Origin: Planococcus salinarum
Lineage (GTDB): Bacteria; Bacillota; Bacilli; Bacillales_A; Planococcaceae
Reading direction: 5' to 3'
DNA length: 43,479 nt
Assembly: GCF_007004625.1 (NCBI RefSeq)
Contig: NZ_VIFV01000028.1
Location: forward strand, 1-43,479
A program made the position numbers and the translations under genes. Position 1 is the first letter of the stretch. Each line of letters begins with the position of its first letter. A model generated the notes under the pieces. The model ran no database searches and was not told the origin of the DNA. It saw nothing but the letters and a program-made list of their open reading frames with translations. Shown in pieces: positions 15,948 through 24,800 of the stretch.

Positions 15948-16277
15948 TCATTTCCCGTCCTTCTTGTAGCGGTTGCCGGTATTCATGTAAATCAGTCCGA
16001 ATACTATTAGGATTCCCAGTAATACGCCACCGGCAATCACCAGGGCAGTCAGTTGAAAAAAGCCACCCAAAGTAAGCAACGCAATGGGAAATATAAAGCT
16101 CAAGATCAATTTGCCCGTCGCTTTGCACAAAGCGACTTCGTCGTATTTTTCCTTCTCTTCTTTCGGCAGTGTATTATAGCCCGCGATCAGCATTGCGCCT
16201 TTGCCTTGCAGCAGGTAAAGGCCGAGAGCAAGCAGAAGCAGAATTCCGCCCAGAGAAATAAGTAATTCCGATGCCAT
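15948..16277 (-). CDS. DUF3784 membrane protein
   Basis: A 109-residue protein with three membrane helices and the DUF3784 signature KGAMLIAGYNTLPKEEKEKY followed by ALCKATGKLILSF. The function of DUF3784 proteins is not known; they are common in Firmicutes, often near other small membrane proteins. It converges on the preceding + strand gene with 15 bases between stop codons. A hairpin-poor, A/T-rich leader lies upstream. Confidence 0.85.
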   Translation of the reverse strand: MASELLISLGGILLLLALGLYLLQGKGAMLIAGYNTLPKEEKEKYDEVALCKATGKLILSFIFPIALLTLGGFFQLTALVIAGGVLLGILIVFGLIYMNTGNRYKKDGK

Positions 16278-16474
16278 TGAAAAAACCCCTCATCATGATA
16301 ATTTTTGGGACTGCCCCTGATCTGTTTCTTTAACCTCATTTTGAATGGTTCCAGGAACATTTTCAATCCTTTGAAATTTTCTCCTACCTGAGTTCACCTG
16401 CAAAAGCGATCCTGCATGAATCAAGTCCAACCATCCATATTTGGCTGAAGAACAAGCTTATACCTAGCCGCAAA

Positions 16475-16507
16475 GCAGAAACGTATCTATGAGTTTCTGC
16501 TCTTTTT
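16475..16507 (+). terminator. Orphan terminator in the 16.28-16.6 kb gap
   Basis: GCAGAAAC (16475-16482) pairs with GTTTCTGC (16493-16500), followed by TCTTTTTTAT. No + strand gene ends just before it, so it may be a remnant of a lost gene or insulate the zinc island. The rest of this gap up to 16570 shows nothing I can identify. Confidence 0.7.
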
Positions 16508-16571
16508 TATTGTCTGGGAGCGGACGGAAGAGAAATCTCAAAACCAAAATCACATTTTTTAATAGAAGTGC

Positions 16572-16620
16572 TTGCAGTTTTCGCAAGAACCTTATATGCT
16601 ATAAAACGTAATGATTACTA
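16572..16620 (+). promoter_or_regulatory. Promoter with Zur box for the zinc island
   Basis: TTGCAG (16572-16577) and TATGCT (16595-16600) are 17 bases apart, a SigA-type promoter. The dyad GTAATGATTAC (16608-16618) within AAAACGTAATGATTACTATT matches the known Firmicutes Zur box core (GTAATNATTAC). Its position just after the -10 box fits repression by zinc-loaded Zur. Confidence 0.88.
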
Positions 16621-16658
16621 TTTACATAATTACTGTTTCTCAGAAAGGTGGACTACAG

Positions 16659-17777
16659 ATGGATCCAAAAATTCCGGTGACGGTCCTGAGCGGCTACCTG
16701 GGCTCGGGCAAGACTACTTTGCTGAATAATATCCTGCACAATCGCGACGGGCTGAAAGTGGCCGTCATTGTCAATGACATGAGCGAAGTGAACATAGATG
16801 CTTCATTGGTTGAACAGGGCGGGTTTTCACGAACTGAGGAAAAGTTGGTGGAAATGCAAAATGGCTGTATTTGCTGCACGCTTCGGGAAGATTTGGTCCT
16901 TGAAGTGGAAAAGCTGGCGAAGCTTGGAACAATCGACTATATCGTCATCGAGTCGTCGGGAATCAGCGAACCGGTTCCGGTAGCGCAGACTTTTTCTTAT
17001 CTGGATGAAAACCTTGGGATCAACCTGGCCGATTTTTGCACGCTCGACACGATGGTGACGGTGGTGGACGCTGCAAGGTTTTGGGCGGACTTTGCTTCGG
17101 GGGAGACACTGCTCGAACGAAAAGAAGCGGCGACAGAGGATGACGTGCGGGAAATCGCTGATTTGTTGATTGATCAGATTGAATTTGCGAACGTGTTGGT
17201 CGTCAACAAGTTGGATAAAGTGACGGAAGAGAAAGGCGAGGAATTGAAAGCCGTTCTGAAGCGCTTGAATCCGGACGCCAAAATCATCGGAACGGTGTAT
17301 TCACATGTCGACAATCAGGACGTGCTGAACACAAAGCGGTTCGATTTTGAAAAATCCAGCCAAAGCGCAGGATGGATAAAGGAATTGAATGAAGAGCACA
17401 TTCCCGAAACCGAAGAATATGGCATTGGCTCTTTTGTCTTCCGGAGCACCAGGCCATTTCATCCGGAACGGTTGATGGACTGGATTGTCGATTGGCCGGT
17501 GGAAGTGGTGAGGGCCAAAGGTTTCTTATGGCTCTCCACACGGGATAAAGTTGCGGTACTGCTGTCCCAGGCCGGTCCCTCTTTGAGCATTGAAAGAGCG
17601 GGCGCATGGGATTTGGGGTACGGCGTGAAGATGACCGAGCTTGTTCTGATCGGAGTGGGCATGGATCAGCAGGCCATTACGGAAGAGTTGGATCGCTGTT
17701 TACTGACGGAAGAAGAAATGACGATGGATTGGAAAACGTTCCAGGATCCCTTGCCGGCATTTTACGAAGAAGTTTAA
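16659..17777 (+). CDS. COG0523 (CobW/YciC/ZagA-type) zinc-homeostasis GTPase
   Basis: The 372-residue protein has the P-loop GYLGSGKTT (12-20), the metal-binding CICC (70-73) after MQNG, IVIESSGISEPVP, the guanine-specificity motif NKLDK near 185, and a C-terminal CobW_C domain (about 260-365). These GTPases insert or deliver metal, and the Zur-controlled members supply zinc to client enzymes under starvation. I chose ATG 16659 since AAAGGTGG lies upstream and the longer frame would begin inside the Zur box. rpmG follows after 21 bases. Control by Zur is inferred from the box at 16608. Confidence 0.92.
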   Translation: MDPKIPVTVLSGYLGSGKTTLLNNILHNRDGLKVAVIVNDMSEVNIDASLVEQGGFSRTEEKLVEMQNGCICCTLREDLVLEVEKLAKLGTIDYIVIESSGISEPVPVAQTFSYLDENLGINLADFCTLDTMVTVVDAARFWADFASGETLLERKEAATEDDVREIADLLIDQIEFANVLVVNKLDKVTEEKGEELKAVLKRLNPDAKIIGTVYSHVDNQDVLNTKRFDFEKSSQSAGWIKELNEEHIPETEEYGIGSFVFRSTRPFHPERLMDWIVDWPVEVVRAKGFLWLSTRDKVAVLLSQAGPSLSIERAGAWDLGYGVKMTELVLIGVGMDQQAITEELDRCLLTEEEMTMDWKTFQDPLPAFYEEV

Positions 17778-17798
17778 ACGAGAAAGGAGGTATGAAAA

Positions 17799-17948
17799 AT
17801 GCGCGTAAACATTACATTGGCCTGCACCGAAACAGGTGACCGCAATTATTCGACGGTGAAGAACAAACGCAATAACCCGGAACGCCTGGAAATGAAGAAA
17901 TACTGTCCGCGGCTAAGAAGAGTTACATTGCACCGCGAAACAAAATAA
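17799..17948 (+). CDS. rpmG: Ribosomal protein L33, zinc-free (C-) paralogue
   Basis: A 49-residue L33: [20 protein letters not shown] through [14 protein letters not shown]. Zinc-binding L33 has two CxxC pairs; here the pairs are ACTET and CPRL, so each has lost its second Cys and zinc cannot be bound. Such copies replace the zinc form when zinc is scarce, freeing metal from ribosomes. AGGAGG is 8 bases before the ATG at 17799. It is the second gene of the Zur-controlled unit, 21 bases after the GTPase gene. It escaped simple ORF length cut-offs. Confidence 0.95.
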   Translation: MRVNITLACTETGDRNYSTVKNKRNNPERLEMKKYCPRLRRVTLHRETK

Positions 17949-17967
17949 AAAAATTTCCATAATTTTA

Positions 17968-17988
17968 AATCGTAATAATTACTAATTG
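17968..17988 (+). promoter_or_regulatory. Second Zur box, in front of rpsN
   Basis: AAATCGTAATAATTACTAAT contains GTAATAATTAC (17972-17982), a nearly ideal Zur box. It lies in the 55-base gap between rpmG and rpsN, 21 bases before the rpsN start, so rpsN probably has a separate Zur-repressed promoter. Confidence 0.88.
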
Positions 17989-18003
17989 GAAGGAGAGATG
18001 GAC

Positions 18004-18273
18004 ATGGCCAAAAAATCAAAAGTGGCGAAACACCACAAACAGCAAAGGATGGTAGCCCGCTATGCGGAGCTTCGCCAGGAACTGAAGGAAAAAGGGGATT
18101 ACGTTGCGCTAAGCAAACTGCCGCGGAATTCTTCTCCGACCCGTCTGAAGAACCGCTGTGAGGTAACCGGCAGGCCAAGAGGCTATATGCGCAAATTCAA
18201 CATGTCCCGGATCGCGTTCCGGAACCTCGCCCACCAAGGCCAATTGCCGGGCGTCAAAAAAGCCAGCTGGTAA
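18004..18273 (+). CDS. rpsN: Ribosomal protein S14, zinc-independent (RpsN2-type)
   Basis: An 89-residue S14 of the long, zinc-free type: [14 protein letters not shown] at the start, [20 protein letters not shown], and [20 protein letters not shown] at the end. The zinc-binding type is about 61 residues with two CxxC pairs, absent here. It is the known Zur-regulated backup for small-subunit assembly during zinc limitation. The ATG at 18004 is 8 bases after GGAAGGAG; an in-frame ATG at 17998 is too close. Confidence 0.95.
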   Translation: MAKKSKVAKHHKQQRMVARYAELRQELKEKGDYVALSKLPRNSSPTRLKNRCEVTGRPRGYMRKFNMSRIAFRNLAHQGQLPGVKKASW

Positions 18274-18301
18274 AATAGGTTGTATACTTTTCAACAAACC
18301 A

Positions 18302-18676
18302 ATGAGCAGGGACGTGGAAAAAGTGAATGAGCGGTTAATGGATTTTTTATTGAAGAGCGAAATTGCCAGGCTTCCCGAGGAAAAGCGAAAACTGTACCAA
18401 TTCGTAACCGAGGCAGAAGATTCACTGGCCGAAAAAGCGGCGACAGTGGATGAATTCTACAGCCTGGTGCTGGCGGACTCTCCCGTTAACGCCGCCATGA
18501 ATTATTTCCAATGGCCATATCATAAGGTTGTCGCAATGCTCATGGAGGTTGAAGATGAGCTGGACCAAAAAATCAAGCACCGCAGCAAGAGAGTGAAATG
18601 GATCGAATTTGGAGCGGGACAAAATCCGGAACTGATGGATGAAGGAAACAAAAGACTGTTCTTATTCATCAATTAG
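18302..18676 (+). CDS. Hypothetical protein in the zinc-limitation island
   Basis: A 124-residue soluble protein, mostly helical and charged (NERLMDFLLKSEIARLPEEK, EDSLAEKAATVDEFYSLVLA, VAMLMEVEDELDQKIKHRSK). It lies 28 bases after rpsN without a terminator, so it may be read from the rpsN promoter and share Zur control. The ATG at 18302 has no good ribosome binding site; a GTG at 18323 is a possible alternative. I recognise no family and see no metal-binding cluster of Cys or His. Confidence 0.65.
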   Translation: MSRDVEKVNERLMDFLLKSEIARLPEEKRKLYQFVTEAEDSLAEKAATVDEFYSLVLADSPVNAAMNYFQWPYHKVVAMLMEVEDELDQKIKHRSKRVKWIEFGAGQNPELMDEGNKRLFLFIN

Positions 18677-18749
18677 CCGGTTCGTGTTTCTTGAACGAAT
18701 CCAGTAAGAGTAAAGAGCTGAGAAGTGCATGGGGAAGGAGCGCCGGGTC

Positions 18750-19925
18750 ATGTTCAAATGGATAATTGTCGGCGGTGGTATTCAAGGAATAACAATGGCG
18801 AGTTACTTGATAAAGCAGAAAAAGATTGCGGTGGAAGACCTGGTCATCATTGATCAGCATGCGGAACCGCTGGCGAATTGGCGGCGCTGCACCAATGCCA
18901 TTTCCATGCCTTATTTACGTTCGCCGGGTGTCCATCATCTGGATGTGAACCCTTTCAGCCTGGACGCATTCGTCAAAAGCAATGGCGCCAATGAAGCGGG
19001 TTCTTTCCTGGGAAGGTTTAAGCGGCCTTCGCTTCTTTTGTTTGAAAACCATTGCGATCACCTTATCAACGATTTGGCGTTGAAACAGGCCTGGGTTCAA
19101 GGAACCGTGGAAGCCGTCAGCAAAATTACAGCGGGGTGGCAGGTGCATCTGCAAAACGCGGATAAGGTACAGGGAGAAAATCTGGTGCTGGCCATCGGCA
19201 ACAGTGAACAATTGAGTTGGCCGGAATGGGCCGTGACGTTGAAAGACCAATGCCAGGCCCCGGTCTATCATATTTTCGATCCGGCGCTGCCGGAGTTCGA
19301 GGAAATGCAAGCGCCATTTACTGTGGTGGGCGGAGGAATCACGGCGGTCCATTTGGCCATGAAGTTGAGCACTTTGTTTCCGGAGCAGGTGACGCTGCTG
19401 AAGCGGCATCCGTTCCGCATCCATGATTTTGACAGTGATCCTGGCTGGCTGGGGCCAAAAAAACAAATTTCGTTCCGGAAAGCGTCTTCCTACCAGAAGC
19501 GGCGCATGCTGATTTCCCAGGCGCGCCATAAAGGTTCGATTCCAAGGGACCTGCACATCAAACTGCTGCACCAGCAACGGAAAAATAAGCTGCAGATCGA
19601 AGAAGCACAGGTCCATCATGCCGCATTTGAAACAGATGCAGTCCAGCTGTATGACGAGACCGACCGCTTGCTTCATCAGAGCGGAACGGTGCTGTTGGCC
19701 ACCGGCTTCGAATCGATGATGCCGGGTGGAACCTGGCTGCCGTCTGTCATCAAAGAGAACCGGTTGAAATGTGCCAATTGCGGATTTCCTATCGTCAACG
19801 GCAATCTGCAATGGGATCAAAACCTATATGTAATGGGTTCGCTGGCTGAACTCGAAATAGGTCCGATTGCCAAAAATATTTCCGGTGCCCGGCAGGCGGC
19901 TGAGCGCATTATTGGAGCGCATTAA
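18750..19925 (+). CDS. FAD/NAD(P)-binding oxidoreductase of unknown substrate
   Basis: A 391-residue two-dinucleotide-binding-domain flavoprotein. The FAD motif is WIIVGGGIQGITMASYL near the N-terminus, the second nucleotide motif is FTVVGGGITAVHLAMKL near 190, and the late LLATGFES motif is typical of flavin monooxygenase/SidA-like folds. A CANC pair sits near the C-terminus. I chose ATG 18750, 9 bases after GGAAGGAG, over the upstream ATG at 18729. It lies about 73 bases after the hypothetical gene and ends at a terminator, so it could belong to the zinc unit, but no third Zur box is visible and its substrate is unknown. Confidence 0.8.
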   Translation: MFKWIIVGGGIQGITMASYLIKQKKIAVEDLVIIDQHAEPLANWRRCTNAISMPYLRSPGVHHLDVNPFSLDAFVKSNGANEAGSFLGRFKRPSLLLFENHCDHLINDLALKQAWVQGTVEAVSKITAGWQVHLQNADKVQGENLVLAIGNSEQLSWPEWAVTLKDQCQAPVYHIFDPALPEFEEMQAPFTVVGGGITAVHLAMKLSTLFPEQVTLLKRHPFRIHDFDSDPGWLGPKKQISFRKASSYQKRRMLISQARHKGSIPRDLHIKLLHQQRKNKLQIEEAQVHHAAFETDAVQLYDETDRLLHQSGTVLLATGFESMMPGGTWLPSVIKENRLKCANCGFPIVNGNLQWDQNLYVMGSLAELEIGPIAKNISGARQAAERIIGAH

Positions 19926-19979
19926 GCTGGTTTTACAAGATTCCGATGTTTTCTGGATAGCAGAAATAATCTCCAAAAG

Positions 19980-20018
19980 AAAAGGCACTGCCCGAAACAA
20001 TCGGACAGTGCCTTTTTT
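19980..20018. terminator. Bidirectional terminator between FAD gene and SDR operon
   Basis: AAAGGCACTGCCCGA pairs with TCGGACAGTGCCTTT around AACAA (one bulge), with A- and T-runs on either side. Confidence 0.9.
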
Positions 20019-20022
20019 GGTT

Positions 20023-20988
20023 TTATTGGCTGGGCCACGTTTTCGAAATGTAATTCTCGAACACCTGCCGGGAAGTGAAGGTCGGCGTAAACCCGAATTC
20101 CTGCTTCAGGCGGCTATTGTCCAATACCGGCCGATAGCGCAGGAAGTTAATCTGTTCTTCGCCGTATTGGCTCAGATTCAAGCGTTTCAACACGAACAAG
20201 CCATTTTTCACCACCACTGCCGGTAAGCGCAGCACTTTCTTCTCGAGCAGCCGGCCAAGATCCGTTATGGTCAGGGCTCCGTCGCCGGCGACATTGAACA
20301 CGCCGGTCGTGTCATTCGAGATTGCCTGAATCAGACATGCCACCACATCCTGATCCCAGATAAAGACGAACGGACTTTCCGAGCCACGGATGCCGAGAAG
20401 CACTTGTTTCTCGAATAAGGCGGTGATTTGATTGTTCACATTCTGTCCGAGAATCGTACCGATGCGGAAAATGACCTGTTGGAGTTCGGGATGCTTTTCG
20501 CGGTAATCCGCCAGCATTTCCTCAACCAGCCGCTTATGGTGGGAGTAGGCGAATTCTTCATTGCCGCGCAAGCGATCCGTTTCCGTCAGCCAGTCCGGAT
20601 TATCGGCATGGTAACCATAGGCCGCACCGCTCGAAGTCACGACGATCCGTTTGACCTCGTTTGCGACACAGGCTTCCAAAACGTTTTGTGTACCCAGGAC
20701 ATCTACGGAATATTCGAACTCCCGGTTGCTCTTCTTGCCTGGCGTCACGATTGATGCCAAGTGTACGACGGTATCGACTTTCTGGTCTTTCATGAACTCG
20801 GTAAATTCAGAAGCGCGGACGTCCATTTTATGATAGCTCGTATGCGCGCCGGTTTCATAATGGGGCTGATCCCGAATGTCTGTCGCGACGATGCGCCAGG
20901 GTTTCTCTTCGGCCGAAATTCTCTTCTCCAGTTGTTGCACGAGCTGGCTGCCGATATAACCTGCAGCGCCTGTTATCAAAATTTTCAT
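20023..20988 (-). CDS. NAD-dependent epimerase/dehydratase (extended SDR)
   Basis: A 321-residue Rossmann protein with GAAGYIGSQL at the N-terminus, DVRASEFTEFM, HLASIVTPG, SSGAAYG and the catalytic YSHHK (YxxxK). It belongs to the extended short-chain dehydrogenase/epimerase group; a sugar or organic-acid substrate is likely but not readable. I chose the ATG at 20988, which overlaps the stop of the transporter gene (ATGA), giving translational coupling as in the rest of the operon. It is the last gene before the terminator. Confidence 0.88.
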   Translation of the reverse strand: MKILITGAAGYIGSQLVQQLEKRISAEEKPWRIVATDIRDQPHYETGAHTSYHKMDVRASEFTEFMKDQKVDTVVHLASIVTPGKKSNREFEYSVDVLGTQNVLEACVANEVKRIVVTSSGAAYGYHADNPDWLTETDRLRGNEEFAYSHHKRLVEEMLADYREKHPELQQVIFRIGTILGQNVNNQITALFEKQVLLGIRGSESPFVFIWDQDVVACLIQAISNDTTGVFNVAGDGALTITDLGRLLEKKVLRLPAVVVKNGLFVLKRLNLSQYGEEQINFLRYRPVLDNSRLKQEFGFTPTFTSRQVFENYISKTWPSQ

Positions 20989-21902
20989 ACCGTCACACTC
21001 TCCACTTTTGGTGCCGGTCGTTTGGACCAGAATGTTGCAAGGGCCAAGCCGGTCACAATATGCCAGATTGACCACCATGCCGCTACAATCGCCATGCCGC
21101 CCAAGCCATCAAAGAAATTGAAAACGAGGATGAGGGCGAGACCCGAATTCTGGATGCCGATTTCAATGGCGATCGCACGGCGGTCCCGTTCCGGCAGTTT
21201 GAAAGCGCGTGAGGTAAAATACCCGGTCAGGATGGCGATCATATTGTGCAGGAATACGGCCAGAACCACCATGCTGACAAATTCCAGGAAGTAGTTGAAG
21301 TTCGCTGCCAGAGCTCCGGCAACAAACACAAGGAAAAATCCTATCGAAAAGCGCTTCATGAATCGACTGGCTTTTGATGACCAGCGGGGTGCCTTATGGT
21401 TCACATACATGCCCAGAGCCAAAGGGATGCCGAGCAGGATGACAATCGTTTGGACGAGATCGATGGGATGAATCATAAAAGAACGCAGGATTTCGCGCGT
21501 TGGTCCGTATAATGAGCCCCACAGCATCACATTCAAAGGCGTCATGAACAGCGAGAATGCGGTGGACACCGCAGACATGCTGATGGACAGCGGCGTGTTG
21601 CCTTTTGCGAGATGCGTCAGGAAATTCGACAGGTTTCCGCCGGGAGCTGCCGCCACCAGGAACATGCCGAGGGCGATACTGGGCTGCGGCTGCAGGATCA
21701 GCACAAGGAGAAACGTCAGCGCCGGCATGATGATAAACTGCGCACTCAGCCCGATGATGAACGGCTTGGGCGAGCGCAGCGTCCGTTTGAAATCAGCGGG
21801 CTTCAAGTCCAGTGCGACACCGAACATGATGAAGCCGATCAGGATATTCATCAACAGCAAAGTCGCAGGGTTGAAATTGAGTTGAACCTCATCGATGCCC
21901 AT
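20985..21902 (-). CDS. Bile acid:sodium symporter (BASS/SBF) family transporter
   Basis: A 305-residue membrane protein with about nine to ten helices and the family motifs AAPGGNLSNFLTHLAKGN near 85 and EIGIQNSGLALIL near 245. Bacterial members carry organic anions such as pyruvate, pantoate or alpha-keto acids with sodium. Its place between the ThDP enzyme and SDR genes suggests uptake of the operon's substrate. It starts 3 bases after the ThDP gene and overlaps the SDR gene by 4 bases. Confidence 0.9.
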   Translation of the reverse strand: MGIDEVQLNFNPATLLLMNILIGFIMFGVALDLKPADFKRTLRSPKPFIIGLSAQFIIMPALTFLLVLILQPQPSIALGMFLVAAAPGGNLSNFLTHLAKGNTPLSISMSAVSTAFSLFMTPLNVMLWGSLYGPTREILRSFMIHPIDLVQTIVILLGIPLALGMYVNHKAPRWSSKASRFMKRFSIGFFLVFVAGALAANFNYFLEFVSMVVLAVFLHNMIAILTGYFTSRAFKLPERDRRAIAIEIGIQNSGLALILVFNFFDGLGGMAIVAAWWSIWHIVTGLALATFWSKRPAPKVESVTV

Positions 21903-21905
21903 GGT

Positions 21906-23654
21906 TTATTTCCCCTTTGGTTCGGCGTGTAAGTCTTTGAAATACCTCAGACCCGGTGCCCACATATGCTGCACGGGATTGACGTCGCAATGGATCACCG
22001 CGCATTTGCCGGTGGCGTATGCCTGTTCAAGTGCAAACTGCAGATCATTCGGATCGCTGACGCGAGCCCCGTAAGCGCCCATGCTTTCCGCGAGTTTATC
22101 GAATTTGATTTCGCCAAGGTCCGATTTGATGCTCTCTTCCGCACTGAGCGATTTCTTGATCAGCGTCTTCACCGGTTTCAGGGCGAAATGCTGGTTCATC
22201 TTCACCATGCCCCATTGCTTATCGCAGAATACAATGTAGATTACTTGCAGGTTGTTGCGCACAGCGGTTTCAATTTCCTGCGGATGGAAGCCCATCGCGC
22301 CGTCGCCGATCATGCAGACAACGGGTTTCCCGGGATTTGCCACCGCCGCACCAAGTGCCTGTGCAGTGCCGGCGCCGAGCATGCCGAATTTGAAGGTCGA
22401 AAAGACGGTGCCCGGTTTTTCGATCTGGTAATAGAAGTTTGCCCAGATGGTGGTGTTGCCGCCATCAAAGACGACAGGTGTATCTTTCGGAAAGACCTTT
22501 TGGACAGTGGCCGGAATAATGGCGGAATTCATCGGCACTGACGTATCGGAAAGTTTTTCATCGAGTTTTTTCCGGTCTTTCGCACGTTCCTGACCGAAGT
22601 GTTCGACATATTTTTTCATTGCATCTGTATTTAATTGGTCTTTTTTCATTTCAATTTTTTTGTGAAGCTTTGTCAGAAAGCTCGCGATGTCGCCGTGGAT
22701 AGCCAATTCGACAGGTTTGTTGCCGCCCAGTATGCCGGGGTCCAGATCCACTTGGATGACTTGCTGGTCTTTGTTCCAATAGGGTGCTTTGCCCCACCAA
22801 TCGGTTTCACCGAGGCGTGAACCGAGCACCAGCACCAAATCGGATTCATTGCGTATATTGTTATTCGCTTCGATATGAATCATCGGCATGGCATGAGGGC
22901 TGCTTTCCGGGATCGCACCGCGTCCTGCCCAGCTTGTCGTTACGAAAGTGTTGAGCAATTTGGCCACTTTTTCGAGCTGCTCCGAAGCTTGCGCATGGAG
23001 TACGCCATAACCAGCGTGGATGATCGGGAATTTCGCTTGCAGAAGCAATTCCACGGTTTGGTCAATCTGCGCATCGGAAGGTTCCGGCTGCGTCATGGAG
23101 CGGTATTGATGCGGCTGCCAGAAAGTGGGCTCATCTTTGAATTTTCCGTTGATGATGTTTTCCGGAATGTCGAGATGCACCACACCCGGCCGTCCCTCGT
23201 AGCATTTGCGGAGCGCCCGCCGCATCATTTCCGGAATCCGGTCAAAGGAAGGAACGGCTTCACTCCATTTCGCGAGCTGTGAAATCACACCGGATTGGTT
23301 GAAGCATTGATACGTTCCAACGCGGTCCGGATACATAATGCCGGTGCGGCGTGAACTTGTGATGACGAGGACGCGATTTCCTTCCGCTTCCTCGACTACC
23401 AGGCCCGGCAAAATATTCGCCACGCCGGGTCCGTTGCTCGCCATGCAGACGCCCAATTTTCCAGTGGCGCGGGCGTAAGCTCCCGCCATATGCGCCGCAC
23501 TCGTTTCATGGCGCGGTGTAACAAGTTCGATGCCATGTGGTTCCAGCTTGGAATAGAAGCCGAAATACGTGCCATCAATAATACCGAATACATTTTGAAC
23601 CCCTTCAATTTGCAGCATTCTTGCCAATACTCCGCCGCCTGTAATTTCTCCCAT
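21906..23654 (-). CDS. Thiamine diphosphate-dependent enzyme, acetolactate synthase-like
   Basis: A 582-residue protein with the three-domain layout of the family: N-terminal PYR domain with FGIIDGTYFGF and the catalytic Glu in RHETSAAHMAGAYARATGK, a central domain (LVLVLGSRLGETDWW), and a C-terminal PP domain with the ThDP/Mg motif GDGAMGFHPQEIE ending CDKQWGM rather than the usual Asn. Relatives include acetolactate synthase, glyoxylate carboligase, oxalyl-CoA decarboxylase and sulfoacetaldehyde acetyltransferase. No small subunit or ilv neighbours are present, so a catabolic carboligase or decarboxylase is more likely than branched-chain synthesis. The exact reaction is open. Confidence 0.88.
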   Translation of the reverse strand: MGEITGGGVLARMLQIEGVQNVFGIIDGTYFGFYSKLEPHGIELVTPRHETSAAHMAGAYARATGKLGVCMASNGPGVANILPGLVVEEAEGNRVLVITSSRRTGIMYPDRVGTYQCFNQSGVISQLAKWSEAVPSFDRIPEMMRRALRKCYEGRPGVVHLDIPENIINGKFKDEPTFWQPHQYRSMTQPEPSDAQIDQTVELLLQAKFPIIHAGYGVLHAQASEQLEKVAKLLNTFVTTSWAGRGAIPESSPHAMPMIHIEANNNIRNESDLVLVLGSRLGETDWWGKAPYWNKDQQVIQVDLDPGILGGNKPVELAIHGDIASFLTKLHKKIEMKKDQLNTDAMKKYVEHFGQERAKDRKKLDEKLSDTSVPMNSAIIPATVQKVFPKDTPVVFDGGNTTIWANFYYQIEKPGTVFSTFKFGMLGAGTAQALGAAVANPGKPVVCMIGDGAMGFHPQEIETAVRNNLQVIYIVFCDKQWGMVKMNQHFALKPVKTLIKKSLSAEESIKSDLGEIKFDKLAESMGAYGARVSDPNDLQFALEQAYATGKCAVIHCDVNPVQHMWAPGLRYFKDLHAEPKGK

Positions 23655-23657
23655 TTT

Positions 23658-24800
23658 TCATTCCCCCATTAAGTCAGTCACCAGATTTTTGTAAATGTCC
23701 GTGATGTCTTGCCGTGTCGGTATCTTGCGGTTCGTTTCGATGCCGTTGCCGGACAGTGCATCTTCCACCAACAGCGGGATGGATCTTATTAACTCATCCA
23801 AGTCGAGCCGTTTTCGTGCTTCTTCCTTTAATTCGAATAGAGCATTCAGCTCTTCAATAAAGTAGAGAACACTTTTGGCGCCGAGCGCGTCCGCAATTGC
23901 AGTGTAGCGTTCATGCGCCGCCTCTTTTCCGAACGCGATGACGTACGGATGCATCAGCGCGACGCTCAAGCCGTGCGGCAGCGAAAATCGCGTGCCAAGC
24001 GGACGCGCCGTCGCATGTGCCAGATTGGTCGAACTGTTGGAAAAGGCGAGACCCGCAAACATGCTTCCCCTAAGCATGTCGTCGCGCGCCTGCAAATTCT
24101 GCGGTTCGCGGTATGCGGTCCGGATGGATCCTCCGATGGCGCGGATGGCTTCAAGCGCAAAAACATCGCTTATCGGCGTCGCGCGGGTGGACACATACGC
24201 TTCAATTGCGTGTGCCAAGGCATCCAAACCGGTTTCGGCTGTGATTTTGGGCGACATGCTGAGCGTCAATTCCGGATCCAGCACAACGACATCAGGAATT
24301 AATGACGGATGCCCCGGATTCAATTTACGCTTCTGTTTAGTTTCGGTGATGACCGTCACCTTCGTCACTTCACTGCCGGTTCCGGCGGTGGTGGGCATCG
24401 CAATCAACGGGATTTTGTTCAATGGTCCCTGTTGCGGAATATCACGTAACGTCAGCCCTTTGTTCGCAGCCAGTACCGATAAGGCTTTGCCCAAGTCCAG
24501 CGCCGTACCTCCACCGATCGCCAAAATGCCGTCATCCTTCGAACGCTCGAAGCTTACTAATGCATCTTGCAGATGCCCGGTCGTCGGTTCACTTTGAAAA
24601 GCTGTGAAGTAGTGAAGCGAAATGCCGTTTGCTGCGAGGTGCTCAAATGTTTTCGCCAGGGACTTTTTGCCTCGTTCGCTGATCATTACGAAAAGAGAAG
24701 TTGCCTGGATTGCCTCACAGGCCGCTTTCAGATTGCTGATACTGCCGGCGCCGTGAATGATTCGCGGGGCAAAGTGCGTCGTCGAAGCCAGTTGACTCAC
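23658..24800 (-). CDS. Iron-containing (group III) alcohol dehydrogenase
   Basis: A 380-residue enzyme with the NAD-binding GGGTALDLGKA, TTAGTGSEVTKVTVI, and metal ligands in ETGLDALAHAIEAY (Asp, His), LAHATARPLG (His) and LPHGLS (His). The family's usual AH-P-L-G reads ARPLG here (Arg for His), seen in some subgroups. It interconverts an alcohol and an aldehyde with NAD(P). It overlaps gntR by 4 bases and precedes the ThDP gene by 3 bases, so the aldehyde may be the donor or product of the ThDP enzyme; that link is inference. Confidence 0.9.
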   Translation of the reverse strand: MSQLASTTHFAPRIIHGAGSISNLKAACEAIQATSLFVMISERGKKSLAKTFEHLAANGISLHYFTAFQSEPTTGHLQDALVSFERSKDDGILAIGGGTALDLGKALSVLAANKGLTLRDIPQQGPLNKIPLIAMPTTAGTGSEVTKVTVITETKQKRKLNPGHPSLIPDVVVLDPELTLSMSPKITAETGLDALAHAIEAYVSTRATPISDVFALEAIRAIGGSIRTAYREPQNLQARDDMLRGSMFAGLAFSNSSTNLAHATARPLGTRFSLPHGLSVALMHPYVIAFGKEAAHERYTAIADALGAKSVLYFIEELNALFELKEEARKRLDLDELIRSIPLLVEDALSGNGIETNRKIPTRQDITDIYKNLVTDLMGE

